Origin: JANELJ01 sp024511395 | GTDB lineage: Bacteria > Pseudomonadota > Gammaproteobacteria > GRL18 | DNA: 64,000 nt | NCBI GenBank assembly: GCA_963681975.1 | Contig: OY820613.1 | Location: forward strand, 62,001 to 126,000 | Direction: 5' to 3' | Part shown: positions 1 through 8,477 of the stretch, piece by piece | Position numbering within the stretch: the stretch's first letter is position 1 | How the letters are laid out: the number at the start of each line of letters is the position of its first letter | Program-made: the position numbers and the translations under genes | The notes under the pieces: generated by a model | What the model was told of the DNA's origin: nothing | What the model saw: the letters and a program-made list of their open reading frames with translations, nothing else | The model's database searches: none

Positions 1-1335
1 CGACTGCTTGTACTCGCCCGAAGCAAAGATCCCGAAGTCAAAAAGATGGCTGACAGCTACATAAAGTGGCTGGATGAAATCAAAGAGGCTGTTGACTGGG
101 ATCGCGCCACCAACGGTATCTTCGAACAGTACCTCCCTGAACTGCCGAAACAGGCCAAGCCCAAAAAGCCTGACTTCAAGGTCACCAAAGGCAAGGTCAC
201 TCACACCAAACGACGGATCAGCGGCGGCAAGATAACCGTCGAGATGGATGACATCGACAATTACGCCATGTTCAATCGTGACTCGAGGATGCAGGACGGC
301 CTCCAATTTACCGCTGAATTTGATGACGGCACGCGTTTGAAATATCGCCCGTGAGATAATGCGAATCTTTATGCACAGCGCGGTGAATTGGAAATTGTGA
401 TTGACGGTGATGCCAGTGGCAAGAAGGTCGAAGCCATGATGACCAAATTGGAAAAGCTTGGAATCGATGCGCGAATTTCTTCCCCCGAAAATGCCGAGCA
501 GATGTATCTGGAAAAAATGGCGTACATTCGAAAAGTGGACCACACCGCAGAATACAAGCGGCTTCAAAAAAGGCTTGATGATCGTGATGCATCTGTAAAT
601 GAGCGGGTGCAAACGCTCCGGGAATTCTGGCAGAAGGAACTGAATGTTGAGGACATCACAAAGCTACCGGACTATGACCCTATGGGAGCGTATCAGGCCG
701 GTTTTCTTGATCGTGGCTTGAAAGGCGGATACCGGCACCAGTACCGGTTCGATATCACCGAAGAGGATCTGGAAAAGAACATGAAGGGTTACTCTCTGGT
801 CCACCGCCTGACCAACAGTGAAGGGATGTCTGATTTCATTGAAACCATTCTTGAAAATAATGGAGCAATGGTCAGCACCGTTGAAAAAATGCGAATGGGA
901 ATCCCCCCGGGCGGCATGTCACCGGTAGCGGATATGCAAACTGGCGGTGCCAGTTACTTCTTCACCCGTATCCAGAAAAATCCAACCCGCGATGCTCCTC
1001 CGGCACTCTATTTCAAAAAGAGTATGCTACGACGTATGGATGCTATCAGTTACAGCCATGATGCTTATGGCAAGGTTGTGGATGATTACGTCAAGAAGAA
1101 CCGGGGGAACAATATCCGTGACTGGAAAAAGTTTTCAGGCAAGAGCAACAATGAAACCATTTTCAAGTATTCGGTAACATTGCTGGATAACATCGAATAT
1201 ATCGTGGCCAATTCAACTGCTGAGCGACAAAAAATCATCAAGAGCTTCACCTCTCGTGGGATTAAAAAGCTGCCTGACGGGCGTAAGGTGGAAGACATAG
1301 TTTATACGCCAAGCACATGGAACCAGAGGAAATGA
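1..1335 (+). pseudogene. Phage head-region protein, 5' partial, interrupted by in-frame TGA
   Basis: The reading frame is open from the first base and continues to 1335 except for one TGA at 352-354. The text on both sides reads as one protein (..RLKYRP, stop, DNANLYAQRGELEI..), and no ribosome site precedes the second half, so I treat this as one gene broken by a nonsense change (for example TGG to TGA). About 445 codons are visible and the N-terminus lies outside the window. I do not recognise the family. It is rich in charged residues, has no membrane segment, and sits upstream of protease/scaffold/capsid genes, where portal or minor head proteins usually lie. A TTG at 388 could restart translation but lacks a convincing SD. 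Confidence 0.6.
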
Positions 1336-1336
1336 T

Positions 1337-1846
1337 ATGGAAAAAATGATTTTAGAGGAGAAAGCCCGAATACAGGAGCTATTTCATTGGTTCAATGAAC
1401 GCGGTTGCCGGATACAGATTCGGGAACGTGGCAGTGAAAACTTTATAGATACCGTTGCCGCAGAATTGACCGTGACGCGGATTGCTCCGCATTTCGACGC
1501 ATCAGGAAATATTACCCGGACAGATTTCTGGCTTCTATGGAAGGAGCTCGGTTATCAGGAAGGCTTTAATTACAGTCACACGATCAAGATCGTTCAATCG
1601 TCTGTCGATGACATGCTAACTGGTCAATCAGGAGGGGCTGAAGTCAATGCATGGTTGATTGTCGAACTGACCGATGATCTGGATCGCATTTACCATCTTG
1701 AAATGATCGAACCCGTTTCCGAACCGTCCTTTGCCAAAGAATGGGAAGAATGGCAGGTATTCAGAAAAGACAATCGTGATCTGTTTATGCGCATAGATGC
1801 AGAAATTCTTGCTGAACACATCAAAATTGCGGAGGAATGGGAATGA
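1337..1846 (+). CDS. Hypothetical phage protein, 169 aa
   Basis: The ATG lies one base after the upstream stop, with an AGAGGA ribosome site 6-8 bases ahead. The protein is acidic, with no signal peptide, membrane segment or motif that I recognise. The N-terminal third (EEKARIQELFHWFNERGC) looks helical. It overlaps the next gene by ATGA, so the two are probably translationally coupled. The position between head-region genes suggests an accessory virion or immunity-type protein, but no function can be assigned. Confidence 0.6.
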   Translation: MEKMILEEKARIQELFHWFNERGCRIQIRERGSENFIDTVAAELTVTRIAPHFDASGNITRTDFWLLWKELGYQEGFNYSHTIKIVQSSVDDMLTGQSGGAEVNAWLIVELTDDLDRIYHLEMIEPVSEPSFAKEWEEWQVFRKDNRDLFMRIDAEILAEHIKIAEEWE

Positions 1847-2196
1847 AGCTGAAATACATGATCGACTCTATCCTTATTGATCCGAAAGCATCTGTGCCAA
1901 AATACCAACCTGTCGGTGTATGGGTTCAAGGTCCCGGTCCGGGACTCGATATTGAGATGTTTTACCCTGACTCAAAGCGAAATGATATTCTCAATCGCCG
2001 TGAGCAAGCCGAGTGGATAATCAACCGACTTGTCGAAAATGATATCGTGACTCTTCCTGATGATTTTCTGGACTACCATCGTCAGAGCAGGTCTCCTTAT
2101 GACGGCACGTTTTCGGAAGTGACTGAGACGGGCAAATTTCCATCTTTATCCGCTTGTGGCTTGGCTGTTTTGGATTCCTTAAAAATTCCCGCCTAA
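1843..2196 (+). CDS. Hypothetical phage protein, 117 aa
   Basis: I chose the ATG at 1843, which overlaps the previous stop as ATGA and lies 7 bases after GGAGG (1831-1835). The ATG at 1837 is only one base from that SD. The product has no recognisable domain, signal or membrane segment. A conspicuous stretch is WVQGPGPGLDIEMFYP near residue 28. It is the last gene before the first promoter-like element and so probably ends a transcription segment. Confidence 0.55.
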   Translation: MKLKYMIDSILIDPKASVPKYQPVGVWVQGPGPGLDIEMFYPDSKRNDILNRREQAEWIINRLVENDIVTLPDDFLDYHRQSRSPYDGTFSEVTETGKFPSLSACGLAVLDSLKIPA

Positions 2197-2212
2197 AAAA
2201 TCAGACAGCTTC

Positions 2213-2245
2213 CCGACACATTCCAGCGCCTTCCGGTAAGTAATC
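2213..2245 (+). promoter_or_regulatory. Promoter-like element E1 (five-copy family)
   Basis: This is a 33-bp element beginning CCGACA (2213) and ending TTCCGGTAAGTAATC (2231-2245). It starts 17 bases after the stop of the upstream gene and lies ahead of the methyltransferase-protease-scaffold gene. The distance from CCGACA to TAAGTAATC is the same in all five copies in this window, which suits a promoter with two contact boxes. CTTCCGGT can also pair with ACCGGAGA (2297-2304), which overlaps the downstream ribosome site. Confidence 0.6.
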
Positions 2246-2309
2246 GCTGAAACCTCCCGCTCGCCCGGTGCGATCGGGGCAAATAACAGTGATTGAACCG
2301 GAGAATTTA

Positions 2310-4703
2310 ATGGAAATGTTTGCCACTGACCTGGAAAGGCTGGCGTTCCTCCTTGAGGCAGAGGCGGCGCTCGCGATCGATTCCGATGAACTCGGGACCG
2401 ATGCAGCCGAACAGAAAGCTCCTGAAGAGCAGCCCCCGGAGAAACGCCCCAAGTACATCACCAATTACATTGGCAGCAAACAGAAACTGGTCGACTGGAT
2501 CTGGCGGAATACCCCTGACGGAGTTTCATCCGTTCTGGATGCATTTTCCGGTTCGGCTGTTGTTGCTTATATGTACAAATCCAAAGGACTGCGTGTTTTT
2601 ACCAACGATCGCCTTCGTTACAGTCACCACGCAGCCAAAGCCATTGTCGAGAACAGTTCAACCCGGCTTTCAGAAGCTGAGATCGAGAAATTGCTGTCGG
2701 ACAATCCTAAGGCAAAAACCTTTGTTCATGACAACTTCAAAGGGATTTTCTTTGCTAAGGGTGTTCATGCACTTATCGATTCCATAAGGGCCAATTGCGA
2801 TGACTTGTCCGGCTACAAAAAGGACATTGCTCTGTTTGCTCTTGGCAAAACCTGCATGAGCGGGAAAGGCGGATTCGGTCATTTTTCCTCATCTACAGAC
2901 TATGGCAAGCGTCAGGATACTCCTGAAGAATTCAGAAAGCGTCTGAAAGCCAATATTGAACGTATAAACGCCTTGATTTTTGATAATGGCAAGGAAAACA
3001 AAGCCTATCGGGAGGATATAAACAACATTCTTCCCAAGGTAAAAGCCGATCTTGCCTATTTTGATCCACCCTACGCCACCGAGTTCTCCACGACCAATTA
3101 TGAGAAGGGCTATCACTTCATTGAGGGGCTGATGACGTATTGGGATGGACTGACCATCAAGGCGAACACCAAGGTCAAGAACTATGAAACCAGTCATGTA
3201 ACCGTCACCAAGGGCAATGCATCTGATTTCTTTAAGGAATTTCTCGGCAATGCCACCCACATCCCTTACTGGCTCATTTCCTATCGGGATCACGCCTATC
3301 CAAATGAACAGCAGATGAAAAAGATCATCAGCGGTCTGGGACGTCAGAGCCGGATGAAAACCAAGGATCACAAATACTCGATTACATCCAAGCACGGAGA
3401 AGCTTCCAGCGCAAAAGAACGTCTTTTTGTTTGCCTGAAAGGAAATCAATCCCATGCAGATAGCGATCAGCCCACAAAGCCTGTTCCGATGGCCGCCGCT
3501 GCTAATATTCACACATCCATCCCGGTGGAGCTGTGTCTCAATGAGGATTCGGGGCTGAACACCGAAGCAATGAGCGGAGGCGTACCGGGTGATCCTCAGT
3601 TTACCTTCATCCTCTGCAGAACCGGTACCAATCGAAATGGAGACCATTTCACTGCCGAAGAACTGGCAGGAAGGCATATGACCGTCGTTAACAAGAAGGT
3701 GGATCTTCAGCACTCGCAGGAGTTCAGTGACATTGTGGGAGGCATAGTCGCGGCTGACTATCTGGAGGATGAAAACGGCGGCAGAGTCGAATGTATCGGA
3801 GAGCTTTACACCAGTGACACTCCCAATGCCCAGCTTGCCTACAAACTCATGAAGCGAGGCATCATTACTCAGGTCTCCATGGAGTGCGATTACGAAGAAG
3901 GTGAATGCTCTATCTGTAACAAACGATTCAAAAACAAAACAGATTACTGCACCCACCTTAGAAAATTTAAAGGCCGTGAACTGAACGGAAAACAAGTTTT
4001 CGAGATTCTTCACGGCGTAACTTTTACGGGCCTGGGCCTGCTGGACCGAAAAGGGGCAGATGAAAATGCCCGCATTCTGCAAGTGGCATCGGTTCAGGAA
4101 TCATCTACCCCACATCAACCCAAAGGAGATCCAACTATGGACGAAAAAACCAAGAAACCAGATGAATCGTCTGCTGACGCTGCAAAGAAGAAACAGGAGA
4201 AGCAGGATGACAATCCAGCTCCCAACAGCGAGCTGGAGAAAGAGAACCGTCAGCTGAAAGCTCAGGTGGCCGAACTTCAGAAACGTATTCAGGAATTGGA
4301 AGCCGAACAGAAAGCTGCTGCATCGAAAGCTCGAGCCCAGAAACTGATCACCAAGCTCGAAAAGCAGGGTTTTGATTTTGGCTCCGGTGATGACCGGGAC
4401 AGTGAACTGAACCGTCTTGCCGAACTCTCGGATGATGCGTTCGCGGCAACGGAAGCCGCTTATGAAAAGATGGCAAAAGCCCAGAAAGCTGATGCAACCT
4501 CCAAGTCTGATCAGGAAAAAGAGCAGGACAAACAAAAAACCAAGGCGTCTGCAAATAGTCCTATGCGCAGTTCTGCCGGAGTGAGACCTCACGACGTGGA
4601 TGACCGAAAGGTATCGCTGGAAGACCGTTTACGCAGTGGCTTCATGGCTGCCTATAACAATCGCGTCGGCAACGAATCGAACGAAACCGTGGAAATCAAT
4701 TAA
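2310..4703 (+). CDS. DNA adenine methyltransferase - prohead protease-like - scaffold fusion
   Basis: A 797-residue multidomain protein. Residues about 50-370 are a class D12 (Dam-like) N6-adenine methyltransferase: TNYIGSKQKL start, DAFSGSAVVAYM SAM-binding motif, and YFDPPYA catalytic motif near residue 250. Residues about 430-620 resemble a phage head-maturation protease, with LQHSQEFSDIVGGI near 465 and ITQVSMECD near 520; a Cys/His cluster (CSICNKRF..YCTHL) that could bind zinc is inserted there. Residues 640-797 are a Glu/Lys/Ala-rich coiled coil typical of scaffold or delta domains. I chose ATG 2310 (SD GGAG at 2300-2303) over GTG 2268. The domain calls come from motifs; the protease call is less certain than the methylase. 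Confidence 0.75.
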   Translation: MEMFATDLERLAFLLEAEAALAIDSDELGTDAAEQKAPEEQPPEKRPKYITNYIGSKQKLVDWIWRNTPDGVSSVLDAFSGSAVVAYMYKSKGLRVFTNDRLRYSHHAAKAIVENSSTRLSEAEIEKLLSDNPKAKTFVHDNFKGIFFAKGVHALIDSIRANCDDLSGYKKDIALFALGKTCMSGKGGFGHFSSSTDYGKRQDTPEEFRKRLKANIERINALIFDNGKENKAYREDINNILPKVKADLAYFDPPYATEFSTTNYEKGYHFIEGLMTYWDGLTIKANTKVKNYETSHVTVTKGNASDFFKEFLGNATHIPYWLISYRDHAYPNEQQMKKIISGLGRQSRMKTKDHKYSITSKHGEASSAKERLFVCLKGNQSHADSDQPTKPVPMAAAANIHTSIPVELCLNEDSGLNTEAMSGGVPGDPQFTFILCRTGTNRNGDHFTAEELAGRHMTVVNKKVDLQHSQEFSDIVGGIVAADYLEDENGGRVECIGELYTSDTPNAQLAYKLMKRGIITQVSMECDYEEGECSICNKRFKNKTDYCTHLRKFKGRELNGKQVFEILHGVTFTGLGLLDRKGADENARILQVASVQESSTPHQPKGDPTMDEKTKKPDESSADAAKKKQEKQDDNPAPNSELEKENRQLKAQVAELQKRIQELEAEQKAAASKARAQKLITKLEKQGFDFGSGDDRDSELNRLAELSDDAFAATEAAYEKMAKAQKADATSKSDQEKEQDKQKTKASANSPMRSSAGVRPHDVDDRKVSLEDRLRSGFMAAYNNRVGNESNETVEIN
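4137..4703 (+). CDS. Nested in-frame scaffold protein (internal start)
   Basis: Inside the fusion gene, in the same frame, an ATG at 4137 follows a strong ribosome site AAAGGAGAT (4122-4130) at normal spacing. It marks exactly the start of the Lys/Glu/Gln-rich coiled-coil tail. Separate production of the scaffold from an internal start within a protease gene is known from lambda-type C/Nu3 pairs. The predicted product is 188 residues, acidic to mixed charge, with a heptad-rich stretch from about residue 28 to 75. Expression as a separate protein is inferred from the SD, not shown. Confidence 0.6.
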   Translation: MDEKTKKPDESSADAAKKKQEKQDDNPAPNSELEKENRQLKAQVAELQKRIQELEAEQKAAASKARAQKLITKLEKQGFDFGSGDDRDSELNRLAELSDDAFAATEAAYEKMAKAQKADATSKSDQEKEQDKQKTKASANSPMRSSAGVRPHDVDDRKVSLEDRLRSGFMAAYNNRVGNESNETVEIN

Positions 4704-4717
4704 CAAGGAGAAGAACT

Positions 4718-5083
4718 ATGTCTTTTATCAATCCATGTCACAGAGGCCTTGCCTATGGCGATGGCTATATGCAGGGAGAAGGTCAACGCGGACAAGTGGT
4801 CAGAGTAACCGGAAACGATCTTTTTGCTGTCAACACAGATCCGGAAGCCCGTTCCTTCGGGATTCTGATCAAGGATTATGCCGAAGGCGAGATGCCCGGG
4901 ATCTATTGCGGCGGAGGCGTTTATGAGACCGATGTATTCGAAGGGACCATCAATCCCGGTGATGATCTGAAAGTTTCAAACAACGGAATGCTCACGGGCG
5001 GCAGTATTCCCAACCGCCAGCATGTCATCGCACAAGCTATTTCCGTTCAAAGCGGTGTCTTGAAATTCAGACTTCTCATTTAA
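4718..5083 (+). CDS. Putative capsid decoration-like protein, 121 aa
   Basis: This small Gly-rich protein lies between scaffold and major capsid genes, with SD AAGGAG 9 bases before the ATG. The sequence is beta-rich (GQVVRVTGNDLFAVN; GDDLKVSNNGMLTGG), has no signal or membrane segment, and fits the size and position of head decoration or stabilisation proteins such as lambda gpD or DUF2190-type proteins. The assignment rests mainly on position and composition. Confidence 0.5.
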   Translation: MSFINPCHRGLAYGDGYMQGEGQRGQVVRVTGNDLFAVNTDPEARSFGILIKDYAEGEMPGIYCGGGVYETDVFEGTINPGDDLKVSNNGMLTGGSIPNRQHVIAQAISVQSGVLKFRLLI

Positions 5084-5100
5084 TCACAGGAGCTATGCAC

Positions 5101-5964
5101 ATGAAAAACAATCCAATGAATATTCACAGCCAAGAGTATATGGAGACCATGGCAAGGCTCATGAGTGAAGCTCTTGAGTCCCCGGAAGGGATGCGGGCTT
5201 TGGCTGCTGCAATTGCAGCTCCGATTGAACAGGAAATCCGACGTAAAGAGATCTCGTCTCTACTGCTGACCAAACATACATTGCCCAAAGGTGAACGTCC
5301 GGTGTACCAGAAAAAACCAACTGTCAAGGCGCACTGGATCAGTAAAGACGGTGAAGCTCAGGAACAGGAAATCGGTCAGGATGAAGTCGAGTTTCCGACT
5401 AATCGTATTCACTCCAATCCAATGGTTGATATCTCTGTTCTCAAGAATGGCAATATCGGCACTCTGATGGATATCCAGACCAGTGCATCTGATGCCATTC
5501 GAAAGGAAATGGACCGTCGAAGCATCAACGTACTTTCAGCAGCAGTTCCTGCAGCCAATACCGTTTCACTGGCTGGAAACACACTAACGGAAGAAGCTCT
5601 CAATGAAGCCATCTCAATTATTGAGGACCTTGAATTATCGGTGAAATACATCGTGATGCGTGGACGTAGATTCAATGATCTGCGCAGCTGGAATCTTGAC
5701 CCGCAGACCAAGTTGGAGCTGCGTCAGAAAGGTGTTGTCAAGAATTACGGCACCGGTGGGATATTGCTGACTGCTGCCATGCCGCTTGATGAAATTCTGA
5801 TCATCCCTGATGAGGAAGTTGGAAAAATGCCTGTCCGTGAAAAACTTAAAGCGGAATCCATCGATCAGAAGACCCGTTTCAAGACAGGTTGGCTGGTGTG
5901 GTCGGAAATTGGTCAGGGCATTACCCGTCCGGATATTCTGGCACGAGTAAAACTTGGCGTTTAA
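5101..5964 (+). CDS. Major capsid protein (HK97-fold expected)
   Basis: A 287-residue protein after the scaffold and decoration genes, where tailed phages keep the coat protein. The helical N-terminus (EYMETMARLMSEALESPEGM) is followed by a long alpha/beta body with NRIHSNPMVDISVLKNG and the SVKYIVMRGRRFNDLRSW stretch near residue 180. This agrees with HK97-fold subunits, although I see no unique signature. ATG 5101 sits 8 bases from AGGAG (5088-5092), whereas ATG 5095 is only 2 bases away. The identity is inferred from synteny, size and general character. Confidence 0.65.
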   Translation: MKNNPMNIHSQEYMETMARLMSEALESPEGMRALAAAIAAPIEQEIRRKEISSLLLTKHTLPKGERPVYQKKPTVKAHWISKDGEAQEQEIGQDEVEFPTNRIHSNPMVDISVLKNGNIGTLMDIQTSASDAIRKEMDRRSINVLSAAVPAANTVSLAGNTLTEEALNEAISIIEDLELSVKYIVMRGRRFNDLRSWNLDPQTKLELRQKGVVKNYGTGGILLTAAMPLDEILIIPDEEVGKMPVREKLKAESIDQKTRFKTGWLVWSEIGQGITRPDILARVKLGV

Positions 5965-5980
5965 TGCCGAAGGAGGAATC

Positions 5981-6331
5981 ATGATTACCATTAAAAATGT
6001 CCGTCCCGGCATTCTAATAATTCCCGATGCCGGGATTAAACTGCTCCCCGGAGAAACAGTGCCTATCGATAAGCGAACGGAGCAGATTGACAGTTGTCTG
6101 AAGTCCGGTCACCTGATTAGCAAGGATAAGGATAAACTCGAAAAAGAGACATCGTCAGACAACCATAACCAGGACGATCTTAGCAAACTCAATGCAACCG
6201 ATGCCATTTCCAGAGTCAATGAAGAGGCCGATCCGGCAAAACTCAAAGGTTTTATGGAAACGGAAAAGCGCAGAACCGTGATTGATGCGTTGAAAAACCG
6301 TCTGACAGAGGTGGATGTTGACGCTTCCTGA
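5981..6331 (+). CDS. Hypothetical head/neck protein, 116 aa
   Basis: ATG 5981 follows GGAGG; the upstream TTG at 5954 has no SD. The N-terminus (ITIKNVRPGILIIPDAGIKL) forms a short beta domain of the kind seen in small phage head proteins and adaptors. The C-terminal half is charged and helical. The last 17 bases overlap the next gene. There is no catalytic motif. It is placed between capsid and connector genes and is probably structural. Confidence 0.5.
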   Translation: MITIKNVRPGILIIPDAGIKLLPGETVPIDKRTEQIDSCLKSGHLISKDKDKLEKETSSDNHNQDDLSKLNATDAISRVNEEADPAKLKGFMETEKRRTVIDALKNRLTEVDVDAS

Positions 6332-6782
6332 TCTTATAGCGGATCTGCGTATTGACCTGTCCGATCCGGATGCATCTCTATTTTTGGATTCAACACTGGA
6401 GAGATGCGTCCGGAAGGCGGTTTATAAGCTGTCCCGGGATGCGGAAATATCGCTCACTGTAGAAGGGGATCAGATCTTACCGGATATCGATGGTGAACTC
6501 AGGGAACTGCTCTTGTTGCTCGGGCAAATTCATGCCTGTCAGGTGATGCGTTCCGCTACAGCCAACGCATTTTCGTTTTCCAGCGGCGACAAACGGGTTG
6601 ATAAATCCAAGCAGCCGGAACACTGGGCAAAGCTCGAAGTGGACCTGCTGGAAGATTACCGCAAAAGACTGTCTGCCTTTAAACCCGGATATGAGGTCAA
6701 CGAGGATAGCTATATCATCACGCCTTCCGGAGTGAACCCGGTTATTTACGAACAAGGTAAATGTCTTGATGAGGATTGCTGA
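6315..6782 (+). CDS. Head-tail connector/adaptor-like protein, 155 aa
   Basis: The start overlaps the preceding gene and the stop overlaps the next one (TGATG at 6780-6784), so translation is coupled. The N-terminus (LPDLIADLRIDLSDPD..LERCVRKAVYKLSRD) is a helical pattern typical of gp6/gp15-like head completion proteins that line the portal exit. There are no membrane segments. Position immediately after the capsid genes and before the neck genes supports an adaptor role, but I see no diagnostic motif. Confidence 0.5.
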   Translation: MLTLPDLIADLRIDLSDPDASLFLDSTLERCVRKAVYKLSRDAEISLTVEGDQILPDIDGELRELLLLLGQIHACQVMRSATANAFSFSSGDKRVDKSKQPEHWAKLEVDLLEDYRKRLSAFKPGYEVNEDSYIITPSGVNPVIYEQGKCLDEDC

Positions 6783-7141
6783 TGCTTTTGACAGAACTGG
6801 AAAAGGAACAGGCGGTTAGAGATGTAAGAGAGTTGATCATTTCATCCGGCATCACAGCATCCGTCCTTCGTATTGTCCCTGGAGAAAATCTCTATGGCAG
6901 TGATGATCAGGAATATGCTCAGATTGCCACTATTCCAGTTGAAATTGTTCATACACCACCGGAAGATCTTGCCGGAAAGATAGATGCCACGGTTTCGGTT
7001 TTGCCGGAAGCTGACGTTTTGCCAGAGGACAGACTGCAGATAGAAACAGTCACATATAGAATACAGACACTCGAAGAAGAACACTTCTTTGGTGCCACAA
7101 CCCATAAATCTATCAAACTGGTCAAAATCCATGGGCGTTAA
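6782..7141 (+). CDS. Head-closure / head-tail joining-like protein, 119 aa
   Basis: I chose ATG 6782, 6 bases from GAGGA, over TTG 6776. The protein is short, with an N-terminal helix and a beta-rich body (ATVSVLPEADVLPEDRLQIETVTYRIQTLEE), matching the size and ordered position of head-closure proteins (SPP1 gp16-like). The C-terminus HKSIKLVKIHGR overlaps the next gene. The call depends on gene order. Confidence 0.5.
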   Translation: MLLTELEKEQAVRDVRELIISSGITASVLRIVPGENLYGSDDQEYAQIATIPVEIVHTPPEDLAGKIDATVSVLPEADVLPEDRLQIETVTYRIQTLEEEHFFGATTHKSIKLVKIHGR

Positions 7142-7616
7142 ACGAACCGGAGACTGGAACAAGGCCAAGGCCAAACTGAATGGCACGCTTGGTCCCCGGA
7201 TCGCCATGGCACTTCAGCAGGCCACCATCCGCAATGCTCTGTTTCTTGTCCGTGAAATTCAACGAGGAATCCGAAATCAGGCACCAGGCGGACAATCCTT
7301 TGCCAAACTGGCTGACAGCACCATTGCCCGTAAAGGTTCGAGTAAGGCTCTCATTGATACAGGTTTTCTGATCAACTCCATAACGCAAAAGATTATGGCT
7401 GATAAAGCTTTTGTCGGACTCCTGCGTGGAACTGTCACTAAAGACGGTGAAAACATGGTGAACATCGGAGCTGTCATGGAATATGGGGCCACCATCAATC
7501 ATCCAAACGGCGCGACCATTATCATTCCCCCCAGGCCGTTTCTTCATCCTGTCATGCAGAAATACCGCAAGGATATAGAGAAAAATTACAAGCATGCCCT
7601 GAAAGGTATTCTCTGA
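7131..7616 (+). CDS. Neck / tail completion protein (HK97 gp10- or Mu gpG-like)
   Basis: ATG 7131 overlaps the upstream stop; no strong SD is seen, so it is probably coupled. The 161 residues are basic, with KRTGDWNKAKAKLNG, LVREIQRGIRNQAPGG, the phrase LADSTIARKGSSKALIDTG and GAVMEYGATINHPNGA. These features (a helical arm, then a substrate-like LIDTGxLxNS segment and a GxxxExG-type turn) recur in phage virion morphogenesis proteins at the head-tail junction. The C-terminus is PPRPFLHPVMQKYR, another common feature of that family. Confidence 0.6.
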   Translation: MGVKRTGDWNKAKAKLNGTLGPRIAMALQQATIRNALFLVREIQRGIRNQAPGGQSFAKLADSTIARKGSSKALIDTGFLINSITQKIMADKAFVGLLRGTVTKDGENMVNIGAVMEYGATINHPNGATIIIPPRPFLHPVMQKYRKDIEKNYKHALKGIL

Positions 7617-7617
7617 T

Positions 7618-7650
7618 CCGACACTTCCGCACCGCTTCCGGTAAGTAATC
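7618..7650 (+). promoter_or_regulatory. Promoter-like element E2
   Basis: This copy begins CCGACA one base after the stop of the neck gene and ends CTTCCGGTAAGTAATC. Its ACCGGAGG partner (7662-7669) overlaps the ribosome site of the TTG-started gene at 7675, so a short hairpin with an 11-base loop could cover that site. Confidence 0.6.
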
Positions 7651-7674
7651 TGGCAGAAACAACCGGAGGCTAAT

Positions 7675-8223
7675 TTGAGCACTATACGAACCGTTACAGA
7701 AACACTGATCAGGCAGGTAAAAGCAGATATCCACCCTGATGCCGTGCTGGTGCTTCCTGATGATGTTTTTGAAGTACAGCACACACCGAGTGTCATTCTG
7801 CAAGGCCCTAAGTTAAGTGAAAACAAACTGCGCCGTAGCCAAAGCCGCCTGATTGAGAAGAACGTGGACACTCTGTCATTCGAGGAGTGTTCTTTTCCGC
7901 GTCTCTATTATCTCGATTTTGACCTGATTGTGACTGTGGACCGGGAGGTCGAGCTCCTTGAATTTCAGGAATCGGTATCCCGATTCATCCAGCGCAATCC
8001 CGCTTTGACCATAGTTAATCAAGGACAGCTCAACTTGACGGAAATCACTCCGCTGGGTGGCTTGAACCGGGTCAACCTTTCCAATCTGAAGCAAAGCTCC
8101 GCTCGCATCCGCATTGAAGACTGCCCTGTTTACGATGGCGATATCCATATCGGACACCTGATCAAAGACTGTACTTTTCAGTTTCACGGCAGCGTGAATG
8201 AAGAAAGAACCTATGAACCTTAA
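7675..8223 (+). CDS. Tail terminator-like protein, 182 aa (TTG start)
   Basis: Translation begins at TTG 7675, preceded by GGAGG at 7665-7669; there is no nearby ATG. The protein has an N-terminal helix (TETLIRQVKADIHPDAVLVLPDD) and alternating strands, consistent with a tail-terminator or tail-completion subunit located between neck and sheath genes. The use of a weak start codon behind a possible SD-covering hairpin suggests controlled low-level translation. Function is inferred from position. Confidence 0.5.
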   Translation: MSTIRTVTETLIRQVKADIHPDAVLVLPDDVFEVQHTPSVILQGPKLSENKLRRSQSRLIEKNVDTLSFEECSFPRLYYLDFDLIVTVDREVELLEFQESVSRFIQRNPALTIVNQGQLNLTEITPLGGLNRVNLSNLKQSSARIRIEDCPVYDGDIHIGHLIKDCTFQFHGSVNEERTYEP

Positions 8224-8235
8224 AGGAGATGAACA

Positions 8236-8475
8236 GTGATTGAAATCAGAAACCTGCAATTTCAGCCGCTCACTTTTAATCTGGCTGATGACAGAAGTCT
8301 GCACCTTGGCCCGCGTGAGCGCACCTCGATTCCGCAAAAGGATATCTCACCTGAGATCACGCTTGCTGAAAAGCGCGGCTTGGTGAGCCTTTCCAAGGCG
8401 GAAGAGAAACATCCTTCCGTTTCAGGTGAAACGGCCGAAGCGACTAAACCCAAAACCACGAAACGGAGGAAATAA
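8236..8475 (+). CDS. Small hypothetical tail protein, 79 aa (GTG start)
   Basis: GTG 8236 follows AAAGGAG with good spacing. The first half has a small beta pattern (IEIRNLQFQPLTFNLADDRSLHLGPRE cut into strands). The C-terminus is Lys/Thr-rich (ATKPKTTKRRK). It resembles the short proteins that often precede the sheath gene in contractile-tail clusters. Two bases separate it from the sheath start, indicating one operon. Confidence 0.5.
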   Translation: MIEIRNLQFQPLTFNLADDRSLHLGPRERTSIPQKDISPEITLAEKRGLVSLSKAEEKHPSVSGETAEATKPKTTKRRK

Positions 8476-8477
8476 AC

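Noticed and set aside
2889..4082. Long minus-strand ORF (397 codons) within the fusion gene
   Set aside because: It is a mirror of strongly coding plus-strand sequence, has no family likeness and no SD.
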